A DNA stretch of 64,000 nucleotides, taken from positions 62,001 to 126,000 of the forward strand of contig JAJZHW010000004.1 in assembly GCA_021810805.1 (NCBI GenBank). The letters run 5' to 3'. Every line of letters starts with the position of its first letter. The stretch's first letter is position 1. Origin of the DNA: Nitrospirota bacterium (GTDB lineage: Bacteria > Nitrospirota > Leptospirillia > Leptospirillales > Leptospirillaceae). The notes beneath the pieces were generated by a model, which was given only the letters and a program-made list of their open reading frames with translations, ran no database searches and was not told where the DNA came from. The translations under genes were made by a program, and so were the position numbers. Shown in pieces: positions 45,449-53,853 of the stretch.

Positions 45449-46530
45449 CGGGCCCGGGGGAGGCCAGGTGGTGGCATGCTGAAGACGATGGACGAATCGT
45501 CTGCGACCTCTGTCCTCGAGACTGTCGCCTCCTTCCCGACCAGCGGGGTCTCTGCTTCGTCCGCCGCCGGGAGGGGAACCGGATGGTCCTCGATGCCTGG
45601 GGCCGCTCCAGCGGCTTCTGCCTTGACCCCATCGAAAAGAAACCGCTTTTCCATTTTTATCCCGGATCTTCGGTTCTCTCCTTTGGAACGGCCGGGTGCA
45701 ACCTCTCCTGCCAGTTCTGTCAGAACTGGGACATCTCCCGGGCCCGGGAGACTCACCGCCTCACCGATCGGGCCCTTCCGGAGGAAATCGCCGAGGCCGC
45801 CGCATCACGAGGGGCGATGAGTGTCGCCTTCACCTACAATGATCCTGTGGTCTTTGCCGAGTATGCCATCGACGTGGCCCTGGCCTGTCGCGAAAAGGGG
45901 ATACGGACGGTAGCGGTGACTGCGGGCTATATCCGCGAGACACCTCGGCGGGAACTCTTTGCCGTGATGGATGCGGCCAATGTCGACCTCAAATCCTTTT
46001 CTGAAGACTTTTACTTTCGTCTCACCGGGGGGCATCTGGCTCCCGTCCTGGAGACCCTCTCTTTTCTTCGGCACGAAACATCCGTCTGGTTCGAAATCAC
46101 CACCCTCCTGATTCCGGGGCACAACGACGAAGAGTCCGAAATTGAGGCGATGTGCGAGTGGATTCTCCAGGAGCTCGGTCCCGATGTCCCCCTCCACTTC
46201 ACGGCCTTTCATCCCGACTATCGGATGTCGGAGTTGAGTCCGACCCCTCCCCAAACCCTCTTGATGGCCCGGAGAAGGGCCCTTCAGATGGGGCTTCGAT
46301 ATGTCTATACGGGAAACATCCGGGACCCCGAGGGCTCCCGGACCCTTTGCCCCGGATGCCGGACCCCTTTGATCGAAAGGGACGGGTACCGCATCGATCG
46401 CATGGGAGTGGGCCCCTCCGGTCTCTGTCCTGCGTGTGGTCAAAGAGTCCCTGGCAGATTTCAGGAGACGACATCCCTTCCTTCTTTCGGAAACCGACGG
46501 ATCCCGGTCCATCTCCGTCCAGGCGTGTGA
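45445..46530 (+). CDS. amrS: AmmeMemoRadiSam radical SAM enzyme
   Basis: A 361-residue radical SAM protein. The [4Fe-4S] ligands are Cys85, Cys89 and Cys92 in CNLSCQFCQNWDIS; an N-terminal CDLCPRDCRLLPDQRGLC region and a C-terminal CPGCRTPL plus CPACGQRV pair suggest extra metal binding. The family resembles pyruvate formate-lyase-activating enzymes. Start is the ATG overlapping the MEMO-AMMECR1 stop. The gene pair is tight, so the complete three-component system is present in two genes. Substrate unknown. Confidence 0.92.
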   Translation: MTGPGEARWWHAEDDGRIVCDLCPRDCRLLPDQRGLCFVRRREGNRMVLDAWGRSSGFCLDPIEKKPLFHFYPGSSVLSFGTAGCNLSCQFCQNWDISRARETHRLTDRALPEEIAEAAASRGAMSVAFTYNDPVVFAEYAIDVALACREKGIRTVAVTAGYIRETPRRELFAVMDAANVDLKSFSEDFYFRLTGGHLAPVLETLSFLRHETSVWFEITTLLIPGHNDEESEIEAMCEWILQELGPDVPLHFTAFHPDYRMSELSPTPPQTLLMARRRALQMGLRYVYTGNIRDPEGSRTLCPGCRTPLIERDGYRIDRMGVGPSGLCPACGQRVPGRFQETTSLPSFGNRRIPVHLRPGV

Positions 46531-46613
46531 GAGGAGCGTCAGGGGGGGGATTTCGGCCGTTATGCCTTCCTCCTTCAACTCGGTCGGGCCGCTTGTTGGG
46601 CCTATAGTTGGGA

Positions 46614-46643
46614 TTGACCTGTAAAGCGAGGACATGGTAGGAT
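46614..46643 (+). promoter_or_regulatory. Sigma-70-like promoter of the second PorE-like gene
   Basis: TTGACC (46614-46619) and TAGGAT (46638-46643) are spaced by 18 bases. The -35 box is the same as for the first copy. The leader would be about 113 bases. Confidence 0.55.
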
Positions 46644-46762
46644 TTCACATCGCATTTGCGTGAAGGTTCCCCACGCTGACGAATCACCGGCCCGTCTCGT
46701 TCGGGAAGGGTGCGTTCCGGAGCGGCTTGTCCCAGAGAGGCTTATTCCAGAGAGGAGTTTTT

Positions 46763-47341
46763 GTGACGACCTATAAAGTTCTTCCCGGACCTGAAGGTAT
46801 TCTTCCCCCGGCCGCCATCTCCATGGGAGTGGCTCCCCCCGAACCGGGATTTTCCCTGATCGAGGGTGTGCCTGCCTCGGAAGAGGAGGCCATTGAAACG
46901 GCGGCCCGGAAGCTTGCCACGGCGAAGGTTCCCACCTTCTTTCCTGGACCCATGGTTCTCTGGGAGTGGTCGGCCAAGACCCGCAAGGTGGCTGATGCTG
47001 TTCTTCGGTGCGCCGAGTCGAACAACATCCGGATCATCCCCATGGCGGACTACCGCCCCAAATACCCGAAGATTGAGCCCGAGCTCGAGATCAATCCAAA
47101 CCACCCGAACCTGACGATCTGGCACAACAAGATCGATGCCTGTCTCTTCGTGGGGGTCCACTGCCACTATGCCAATCTTTCCCTGAAGATCATCCGGGGA
47201 GGAACGAGCTGCTATACCATGGCCTTTTGTTCCTATGCGGGACATGAAGACGCCAATCTGACCATCCGCGACAACAGCGCGGAAAAATTCGACCTCCTGT
47301 CGGCCGCCATCAAGAAGATGAAGACCAACAGCCGCCGCTAG
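46763..47341 (+). CDS. CO dehydrogenase beta/ACS epsilon-like protein, candidate PorE/ForE subunit (copy 2)
   Basis: A 192-residue paralogue of the protein at 36251, aligned end to end without large gaps: it shares KVPTFFPGPMVLWEW, DYRPKYPKIEPELEINPNHP and VGVHCHYANLSLKIIRGGT, and ends in the same MKTNSR. Start is a GTG at 46763 with AGAGGAG 5 bases upstream, matching the start of copy 1. It has its own promoter and a strong terminator. The two copies may belong to different 2-oxoacid:ferredoxin oxidoreductases (pyruvate and 2-oxoglutarate); that is inferred. Confidence 0.7.
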   Translation: MTTYKVLPGPEGILPPAAISMGVAPPEPGFSLIEGVPASEEEAIETAARKLATAKVPTFFPGPMVLWEWSAKTRKVADAVLRCAESNNIRIIPMADYRPKYPKIEPELEINPNHPNLTIWHNKIDACLFVGVHCHYANLSLKIIRGGTSCYTMAFCSYAGHEDANLTIRDNSAEKFDLLSAAIKKMKTNSRR

Positions 47342-47420
47342 AACGATCTTTATATTTCCATGCGAAACAAGGCCGATTCATGGACGCGGCCGCATGAAAA
47401 CAAGAGAATGAAATGACCAT

Positions 47421-47455
47421 AAAGAGGCAGGGGAAACCCTGCCTCTTTTGTTTTT
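47421..47455 (+). terminator. Strong intrinsic terminator
   Basis: AAAGAGGCAGGG (47421-47432) pairs perfectly with CCCTGCCTCTTT (47437-47448) around a GAAA loop, followed by TGTTTTTG. It ends the second PorE-like transcript. Confidence 0.9.
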
Positions 47456-47497
47456 GATGGACTGCAGGCGGAGTTGTCCTGTGGTCAGGAGGTCTCT

Positions 47498-49000
47498 GTG
47501 GTAAAAAAAGTGATCGTCGCCGCTTTCTCCCTTCTTTCTCTTGCCCTTGCCGCCGGTCTCCCCGGAGCCGTCTTCTCTGCCGATTTCGACAATTCCTGGA
47601 GCGTTCCGGTAGCTCCGGGAGGTCCGTTTTCCCGAGTCACTCTCCCCCAGAATGCCCCGATCGGCCTCGACAAGACCTTCGGCGCCACCCGGTGGCTTCA
47701 GATGAACAGGAATGGGCGCCACAATGCGGCCGTAGAGATTCCTTCGGGGGGACCTGCATGGTTCCGGGAGGGGGTCTTCTGGCGGTATGCCGAGGCCCGG
47801 GCCTGGCCGCTGGAGAGGCGCCATCCCTTTGGAACCCGAACCGACGGAGAGACGGAGGCGGGGGCCGTGCAGACACAGTTCTACGGGAACGCCCTTGGGG
47901 TCACGGTGGTGGACGGGGTGGTCTATGCCGAAAGCGACGACATGTTTGCCTATGCCCTGAACGCCCGGACGGGTCAGCTGATCTGGCGAACGAGCCCCGT
48001 GGGGAACAATCTCATGGGAAACCCCCTTGTCACTCGCCACACGGTCTATCTGGCGGCCGGAGGGGTGGGGTTCAACTTTGCAAATGTGGTGGCGTATGCC
48101 AAAAAGGGGAGAGCTATCCGGGGAATGGATGTCAGCTACAACGGGATCTATGCCCTGGATCGGGAGACAGGTCGTCTTCTCTGGCACGCCGGATCGGTGG
48201 GGGAGGCCATGCCCACGCCTGCGATACACGGCAACATTCTGTATTTCGCTACCGGCTCCGGTGCGGTCCACGCCCTCGATCGCCGAACGGGGAAGGCCGT
48301 GTGGACGGTGAGGCTGGGGGGCAACGACAACATGTCGAGCCTGGCCTATTCCCGGGGGCGACTCTACCTGGCCATGGCCTCTCCGCCGCGCCTTTTCTGC
48401 CTTGATGCGGCGACAGGCCGCACCCTCTGGCAGGGGAGCATCCCTGGAGCGGCCAATACCGGCATGGGGGACGTCAGTCCGGCGGTGGGCTCCGGGGTGG
48501 TGGTCATGGATACGGTGACCCGTCCCAAAAGGATAAACGGGCAGCCCACCCTTGAGGCGGTGGTTCGGGCCTTCGACGCTCGAACGGGACGGGTCCTCTG
48601 GACGGTCTCCACCGGCCGCGGCCCCAAGCCCCCCGCCTTCAAGGGAGGGGTCCCCCTTATTCACGGGAAGACCGTCTATGTCGGATCGCCCGTGACCGGT
48701 CGCTATGTGGCCCTCGATCTTCGCACGGGGCGCCAGATCTGGTCTTGGAAAAAGGTGGTGGCCGCCCGAAGCGCTCCCACCTATGCCGGAGGGAGCCTGT
48801 TTGTTGCCGGGGGGGACAGCCTCTACCGCCTCGATCCGACCACGGGGAAGGAGATGGGGTCGGTTCGCATTGGAGGCCGCATGGGGATCATCTCTCCCAC
48901 CATCGTCGGAGGAACGGCCTATCTGGCAAACTCCTACGACTGGATTGTGGCCGTCCCGCTTTCGACGTTGACCTCGCGCAAAGAAAGAAATGCGCACTAA
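47498..49000 (+). CDS. Exported PQQ-type beta-propeller protein (BamB/quinoprotein-like)
   Basis: About 500 residues from a GTG at 47498 with AGGAGG upstream. A signal peptide (KKVIVAAFSLLSLALAAG) is followed by repeated blades with the consensus (A/G)LDxxTGxxxW, for example ALNARTGQLIWRT, ALDRETGRLLWHA, ALDRRTGKAVWTV and AFDARTGRVLWTV. Such propellers are found in PQQ dehydrogenases and in BamB. No PQQ-dehydrogenase disulfide or catalytic Asp could be confirmed, and BamB is usually about 390 residues with a lipobox, absent here. Periplasmic scaffold or dehydrogenase-like protein; function open. Confidence 0.8.
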   Translation: MVKKVIVAAFSLLSLALAAGLPGAVFSADFDNSWSVPVAPGGPFSRVTLPQNAPIGLDKTFGATRWLQMNRNGRHNAAVEIPSGGPAWFREGVFWRYAEARAWPLERRHPFGTRTDGETEAGAVQTQFYGNALGVTVVDGVVYAESDDMFAYALNARTGQLIWRTSPVGNNLMGNPLVTRHTVYLAAGGVGFNFANVVAYAKKGRAIRGMDVSYNGIYALDRETGRLLWHAGSVGEAMPTPAIHGNILYFATGSGAVHALDRRTGKAVWTVRLGGNDNMSSLAYSRGRLYLAMASPPRLFCLDAATGRTLWQGSIPGAANTGMGDVSPAVGSGVVVMDTVTRPKRINGQPTLEAVVRAFDARTGRVLWTVSTGRGPKPPAFKGGVPLIHGKTVYVGSPVTGRYVALDLRTGRQIWSWKKVVAARSAPTYAGGSLFVAGGDSLYRLDPTTGKEMGSVRIGGRMGIISPTIVGGTAYLANSYDWIVAVPLSTLTSRKERNAH

Positions 49001-49084
49001 TCGGGAGTTATGAATTGTCGAGACGCCTTTTACACCATGAATAGGGCGGCGCGACAACGATAATACGTCGGGGCTTTCGGGGAT

Positions 49085-51190
49085 CTAGAGGAGGGGAATC
49101 TCGGGAAGGGGGCGTCCGATGCCGTACCCCTGGGCCAGGGTCAGCCCATAACGACGAACCTCTTCGAGGATCTCGGGCGACTCCACCGATTCGGCGACGG
49201 TCTGGATGCCGATCTCGCGGGTGAGCGTGGCGATGGAGGCGACGATGGCCCGGTCGATGGAGCCCGTCTGCGGAAGGTTGCGGATGAAGTCTCCCTCCAC
49301 CTTGAGAAAATCCACGGAAAATCGCTTGAGATAGGTCATGGAGGAGAAGCCCGATCCGAAATCGTCGATGGCGAACCGGGAGCCGTCGGACTTGAGCTCG
49401 GAGATGAAGATCTCGAGAAGGGTCGCGTTTCTCACCGTCTCCCGCTCGGTGATCTCGAAGACGATCTGCCTCGGATCGATCCCCGTGTTCCGGATGGTTT
49501 TCCGGATGGTGGGGATGAAGTCGGCGGTGACGATGGCCTTGGGGGAGAGGTTGATGAAGAGAAGGCCCTTGAAGTTTCTTTCCGCGGCATGGAGAAAGGC
49601 CTTTTCCATGACGATGAAGTCGAGGGCGGAGATGAGACCGCTCTCTTCGGCAATTTCGATAAACTCTCCGGCCGGAAGGATCTTGTCCCGGTACATGATG
49701 CGCATCAGGACCTCGTAGGCCTCCACGGTGCCTTGTGTGGCGGAGACGATGGGCTGGAAGTAGGGAAGAATGGAGCGATCCTCGATGGCCTTCTGAAGGA
49801 GGACGTACTTCTCGCTGACGCTTCGCAGAACCTCCACCACGTCGGCGTCGGTGGGCAGGCAGTGGCTGTTCTTTCCCTGGGCCTTGGCCCGGTACATCAT
49901 GTTGTCGGCCACCAAAAAGAGGTCTTTGGGCTCCCGGGCATGCTCCGGCCAGGAGGCGATTCCGATGGAGACCGAGCTTTTGGCCCGGACCCCCTCGGGG
50001 CTTTCGAGGAAAAAGCCCTGAAATCCGTCCTTGATCCGTTTGGCCATGGCAGCGGCATGCTCCGAGGCAGCCTCGGGGAGGATCACCGCGAACTCGTCAC
50101 CCCCGTAGCGGGCCACGATATCCTCCTTGCGGGCCGCAGCCCGGATCAGCTCGGCGATCTTCTGGAGGAACTCGTCTCCGAAGGTGTGGCCAAAGGTGTC
50201 GTTGATCTTCTTGAAGTCGTCCACGTCGATGATCATGATCGAGAAGGGCTGATTGCCGTGGCGCTGGCTCCGGCCGATCTCGTAAGTGAGGAGCTCCCAG
50301 AAGACCCTCTGGTTGAACAGTCCGGTGAGGGGGTCGCGAACCGCGTAGTACTCGAGGTCTTTGGTATAGCGGTAAATGGCCTTGACCGATCCCACGACGT
50401 TCAGGATGCTGGTGATGATGCTTTCGATCACCAGCACCTTGATCGGATGCTCCGCGGTGGCATAGTTGATGCCCACCCCCACGACACCTCCCACCTGCGG
50501 ACGGTCGAGATAGAGGCTCTTGGTGGAAAGGGAGAGAGACTCCTGGGAGAGGGGGGGAAGATTTTTTCCGTGGTCGGAGATGTTGTGGACGATGCGGGGG
50601 TCGACGGTGGCATCGTAGCCCTCAATCGTTTGGAGCCTTTCCGTGACGAGGGTCTCCAAAAGGTGTCGGGAGTCGGGATGGGGGACTCCGGTCCAGAAGA
50701 CCTCGATCTCGTAGCCGTTGTCTCCGACGTGAAAGAGGGAAAAGAGGAAATAGACCTCGACGACGGAGTTGATGTCGTCGAGCATCGTGCGGATGTGCTC
50801 CTTCCAGTCGTGGATCACGTCGGAGGTGATGATGAAGCGTTCGAGGAGGCGGATCTCGAAGGAGAGAACCGAGATGTCGGCGGTGGTGCGTTCTAATGTC
50901 CGGAGGGTTTCGAGGGAGTCGGCGAGGCTCTCTTTCAGCAGCTCGAGATGAACGCGCTTCTGTTCGGCCTGCCGGGCGAGGAGGGCGTCCATCATGGCGA
51001 GGGTCGCGGTAAGGCGGGATACCAGAGAGCCAGTCTCCTGGACCGGTGAGTCCGGGAGAAGGGCTGATTGAATGGCCTGCCGGGCTCCGGCCAGAAGAGA
51101 GGACTCTTCGAGACTCTGTTCGAGGACCGTTCCGATGCGGGTGGCGATCTTCTTCCGAGCCTCCTCGAAGGAGGGGGTCGTCTCAGTCAT
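49085..51190 (-). CDS. GGDEF-EAL protein (c-di-GMP synthesis/breakdown)
   Basis: A 701-residue protein. The first 320 residues are a helical, possibly GAF-like sensory region without membrane segments. GGDEF is intact (ARYGGDEF, about residue 363) with a product-inhibition I-site RKED five residues before it. The EAL domain has EVL in place of EAL (AYEVLMRI, about 490) but keeps FEITERE, AIDDFGSGFSS, the KVEGD lysine and LAQGYGIGRPLP, so hydrolysis may be possible. Start at 51190 (ATG) overlaps the upstream ODP gene by 8 bases, so the two are a unit and probably sense a common signal. Confidence 0.93.
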   Translation of the reverse strand: MTETTPSFEEARKKIATRIGTVLEQSLEESSLLAGARQAIQSALLPDSPVQETGSLVSRLTATLAMMDALLARQAEQKRVHLELLKESLADSLETLRTLERTTADISVLSFEIRLLERFIITSDVIHDWKEHIRTMLDDINSVVEVYFLFSLFHVGDNGYEIEVFWTGVPHPDSRHLLETLVTERLQTIEGYDATVDPRIVHNISDHGKNLPPLSQESLSLSTKSLYLDRPQVGGVVGVGINYATAEHPIKVLVIESIITSILNVVGSVKAIYRYTKDLEYYAVRDPLTGLFNQRVFWELLTYEIGRSQRHGNQPFSIMIIDVDDFKKINDTFGHTFGDEFLQKIAELIRAAARKEDIVARYGGDEFAVILPEAASEHAAAMAKRIKDGFQGFFLESPEGVRAKSSVSIGIASWPEHAREPKDLFLVADNMMYRAKAQGKNSHCLPTDADVVEVLRSVSEKYVLLQKAIEDRSILPYFQPIVSATQGTVEAYEVLMRIMYRDKILPAGEFIEIAEESGLISALDFIVMEKAFLHAAERNFKGLLFINLSPKAIVTADFIPTIRKTIRNTGIDPRQIVFEITERETVRNATLLEIFISELKSDGSRFAIDDFGSGFSSMTYLKRFSVDFLKVEGDFIRNLPQTGSIDRAIVASIATLTREIGIQTVAESVESPEILEEVRRYGLTLAQGYGIGRPLPEIPLL

Positions 51191-51917
51191 AAAGATCCAT
51201 GCCGCACTGAAGGTCGAAAAGCCATCGGAGAAGGTCCTCCCGGGCCTTTCCGCGATAGAGGGGGCCATGCTGGGGGGCGATGACCTCTACATCGTGCTTC
51301 TCGACCTCCCGAACCCACTGGCGAAGGGCTCTGTTGCCCGCCATATATCGTCGATGGAAGGGTTCGATGTGCGGGCGGTGTTCCGCAAAGTCGTCGATGT
51401 AGATCTTGCCGTTGGAACGTTCGGCCGCTCCGATGTCTCCGGTAAAGAGAATCCTCGAGATGGGGTCGTAGACATTGATCTGTCCGGGGGAGTGAAGAAA
51501 GTGCGCGGGGACGGTGACAAGGGAAAATCCCGGAGCGACCTCGACGGTGGACCCAGGGTCGGAAACGGCGAGAAGCCGGTCGGGGTGGACAAGGTCCATG
51601 TGGGGCATGAACCGGGTCCAGAGTCGGGAGAGATGGACCCGGGCACCCGTGACCTCCATCCAGACGTTGAGGCCGGCACTGACGTCGGGATCCTGATGGG
51701 AGAGGAATATCCCCCGGATCCGGGTCAGGTCGATAAAGTTGGCGATGCGGGCAGAGAGCACAGGAAAAAGCCCCGAGCCTCCCGGATCGAAGATCGCTCC
51801 GTCGCTGCCGTGAACGACGAGATATTGGTTGGAGGGAATCCCCTCCTCCCGGGTGGACTCGCCGAACCCCAGCAGAATGAACTTGTGGGGTCCATCGTCA
51901 TAGAGAACTTCCGTCAC
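51183..51917 (-). CDS. ODP-type metallo-beta-lactamase-fold protein (oxygen/redox sensor candidate)
   Basis: A 244-residue protein from a GTG at 51915-51917 (AAAGGA 6 bases upstream). The metal-binding residues are HQDPD (in place of HxExD), His in FLHSPGQI, Asp in LFTGDIGAA and His in PQHGPLY, as in the diiron oxygen-reducing domain of flavodiiron proteins. It lacks a flavodoxin part. Such stand-alone ODP domains paired with GGDEF proteins have been proposed as diiron oxygen sensors. The overlap with the GGDEF-EAL gene supports joint action. Confidence 0.8.
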   Translation of the reverse strand: MTEVLYDDGPHKFILLGFGESTREEGIPSNQYLVVHGSDGAIFDPGGSGLFPVLSARIANFIDLTRIRGIFLSHQDPDVSAGLNVWMEVTGARVHLSRLWTRFMPHMDLVHPDRLLAVSDPGSTVEVAPGFSLVTVPAHFLHSPGQINVYDPISRILFTGDIGAAERSNGKIYIDDFAEHRPHIEPFHRRYMAGNRALRQWVREVEKHDVEVIAPQHGPLYRGKAREDLLRWLFDLQCGMDLYD

Positions 51918-52176
51918 AGAGGATCCTTTCCGGGGGCAAACCTTTGTCCACATAAATTTTTAAGGAAAAAAAATCTCTTTTTGGCCTTTTTCGGAATGAT
52001 ATGCTTTTAGATGAATCATTTCAAGACGAAGGCGGGAGAATTTCTTTCCTGATTTTCTTGGAGAATTTTACGGGCGGCTGCCCCTGTCAAATTCGGTCAG
52101 ATTGGCTTAATATTGTTCTTGTAGAGTGAGAATTTTTAGAGTGATCAGGAAGTTTGACGGGAGACGGGGATAAAAG

Positions 52177-52902
52177 ATGCAAATTGCGCAGACAAATTGG
52201 CCGGAGGTTGAAAAGAGGATTCGCGCTTCCTCTCTTCTGATTCTTCCCGTGGGGTCGGTGGAGCAGCACGGACCCAACGGGCTCATTGGAACCGACCACC
52301 TGGTCGCCGAGGCCCTGGCACGGTCTGTGGGAGAGGATCTGGGGGAGCTGGTGGCGCCCACCCTGGCCTACGGAATGTCCCACCACCACCTGGGATTTCC
52401 CGGGACCGCATCCCTCTCTCCCCGGACACTGATCCTTTTGGTGTGCGACATCCTTGCCAGCTTCTACCGAAATGGTTTCCGGAGGTTCTACTTCGTCAAT
52501 GGCCATGGGGGCAATGACTCCTCCCTCAAGGCCGCCTTTTCCGAATTTCTTCTGGGCCATCCCGAGGCGCGCACCGCCCTGTCCAACTGGTGGCTCCTTC
52601 CCGAGGTGACCGAACAGGAGAAGCTCTTCTTCGGGGACTCCAACGGGTATCATGCCACCTGCGGTGAGGTGGCGGTAACATGGCATCTTTTTCCGCATCT
52701 GGAGCGTCCGATCGCTCCGGGACGAGCCCCCGATCCCCATCATGAATGGCCTTTGGGACCCGAGCGGTTCCGGTCCCTCTATCCCGACGGTCGCATGGGC
52801 TCCGACCCCTCTCTCTCGACCGCCGAAAAGGGCAAGATTCTTTATGAAATTGCCCGCCGGACGATCGGGGACAAGGTGCGGGAGTTCGCCTCGGCCCCCT
52901 GA
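52177..52902 (+). CDS. Creatininase-family amidohydrolase
   Basis: A 241-residue metal hydrolase. The family blocks LPVGSVEQHGPNGLIGTDH (metal-binding Glu, His and Asp), YFVNGHGGN and ATCGEVAVTW are intact. Members open cyclic amides (creatinine) or act in cofactor synthesis, for example formamide hydrolases such as MftE-like and FAPy deformylase-like enzymes. Creatine metabolism is unlikely here. It heads a run of plus-strand genes with the ParA-like gene starting 64 bases after its stop. Confidence 0.9.
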   Translation: MQIAQTNWPEVEKRIRASSLLILPVGSVEQHGPNGLIGTDHLVAEALARSVGEDLGELVAPTLAYGMSHHHLGFPGTASLSPRTLILLVCDILASFYRNGFRRFYFVNGHGGNDSSLKAAFSEFLLGHPEARTALSNWWLLPEVTEQEKLFFGDSNGYHATCGEVAVTWHLFPHLERPIAPGRAPDPHHEWPLGPERFRSLYPDGRMGSDPSLSTAEKGKILYEIARRTIGDKVREFASAP

Positions 52903-52966
52903 TCCGGCCAAGAACGGGAGGGTGGATGCGTCGAAGGAATCGGCAAGTGCAGGAGAGGAGCGAAAG

Positions 52967-53608
52967 GTGATCATCGTGGTGGCCAACCAGAAGGGGGGAT
53001 GTGGAAAGACCACCACCTCCATGAATCTGGCGGGAGTCTTTGCCCGTCGGGGGATGGAGGTCCTCCTGGTCGACTCCGATCCTCAGGGCTCGGCCATGAA
53101 ATGGCGCGGCCTTTCCCAGGGGGCCTTTCCTGTGGGGGTGATCGCCCTTCCCATGCCGGTTCTGGATCAGGAGCTTCCCCGCCTCGCCAAGAAGTATGAT
53201 TTGGTGATCGTCGATTCCCCCCCCGGGATGGAGACCATCACCCGATCGGCCCTGGTGGTGGCCGATCTTGCCATTGTTCCCCTTCAGCCCAGCCCTCTCG
53301 ACCTCTGGTCGGGAACGGAGATTGTCTCGCTGATTCGTCGGGCCGAACAGATCAACCGGGGGTTGGTGACCCGGCTCCTTCTGAACCGAAAGATCCAGGG
53401 AACCCGACTCTCCCGGGAGTCGGTCGAGGCCCTCCGGGAGTTTCCCTACCCGCTCTTCGAGACGGCAATCTACCAAAGAATTGCCCTGGCTGAGGCGGTG
53501 ACGGCGGGGCAGACGATCATCGACTTTTTTCCAGATGGTCCCTCGTCGGGGGAATATATGGCCCTGGCGGAAGAGATTCTCTCCATTGACCTCGGGAGCT
53601 CCCCATGA
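52967..53608 (+). CDS. ParA-type (ParF-like) partition ATPase
   Basis: A 213-residue P-loop ATPase from a GTG at 52967 with GGAGAGGAG upstream; a longer open frame back to 52742 overlaps the creatininase gene and is rejected. The deviant Walker A is NQKGGCGKTTT at the very N-terminus, Walker A' LLVDSDPQGSA and Walker B LVIVDSPPG follow. The small size without an N-terminal helix-turn-helix places it with ParF/type Ib plasmid partition proteins rather than chromosomal Soj. The RHH gene that follows overlaps it by 4 bases and is a likely partner. Confidence 0.9.
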   Translation: MIIVVANQKGGCGKTTTSMNLAGVFARRGMEVLLVDSDPQGSAMKWRGLSQGAFPVGVIALPMPVLDQELPRLAKKYDLVIVDSPPGMETITRSALVVADLAIVPLQPSPLDLWSGTEIVSLIRRAEQINRGLVTRLLLNRKIQGTRLSRESVEALREFPYPLFETAIYQRIALAEAVTAGQTIIDFFPDGPSSGEYMALAEEILSIDLGSSP

Positions 53609-53847
53609 AAGCCCCTCGCCCCACGCTGCGGGAGATTGTTCGGCCTCCCGCCGTTTCCGACTTCATCGACCGGGGGGTGGTCCCCGAGTCCACGGCCGAG
53701 GCCCCACCACCGGAAGATGGCCGTCTTCTCCTTGGGATTCCCGAGGAGCTTTCGGAGGCCCTTCGTCTGAAAATGGAGGAGCGGGGACTCGACCTCGACA
53801 ACGCCGTCCGGGAGATGGTTCTGGACTTTCTCATGAAGGACGGGTAG
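53605..53847 (+). CDS. Small ribbon-helix-helix protein (ParG-like partner)
   Basis: An 80-residue protein. The first 40 residues are Pro-rich and probably flexible; the last 40 (GRLLLGIPEELSEALRLKME then RGLDLDNAVREMVLDFLM) have the strand-helix-helix pattern of Arc/MetJ-type DNA-binding proteins. A mobile tail plus RHH is the layout of ParG, which binds centromere repeats and stimulates ParF. The ATG overlaps the ParA-like stop. I found no obvious centromere-like repeat upstream. Confidence 0.65.
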   Translation: MKAPRPTLREIVRPPAVSDFIDRGVVPESTAEAPPPEDGRLLLGIPEELSEALRLKMEERGLDLDNAVREMVLDFLMKDG

Positions 53848-53853
53848 CCGTCC

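Noticed and set aside
52110-52130. TTGGCTTAATATTGTT as a second sigma-54 promoter
   Set aside because: The -12 element has GT instead of the required GC and the -24 element is only partial.
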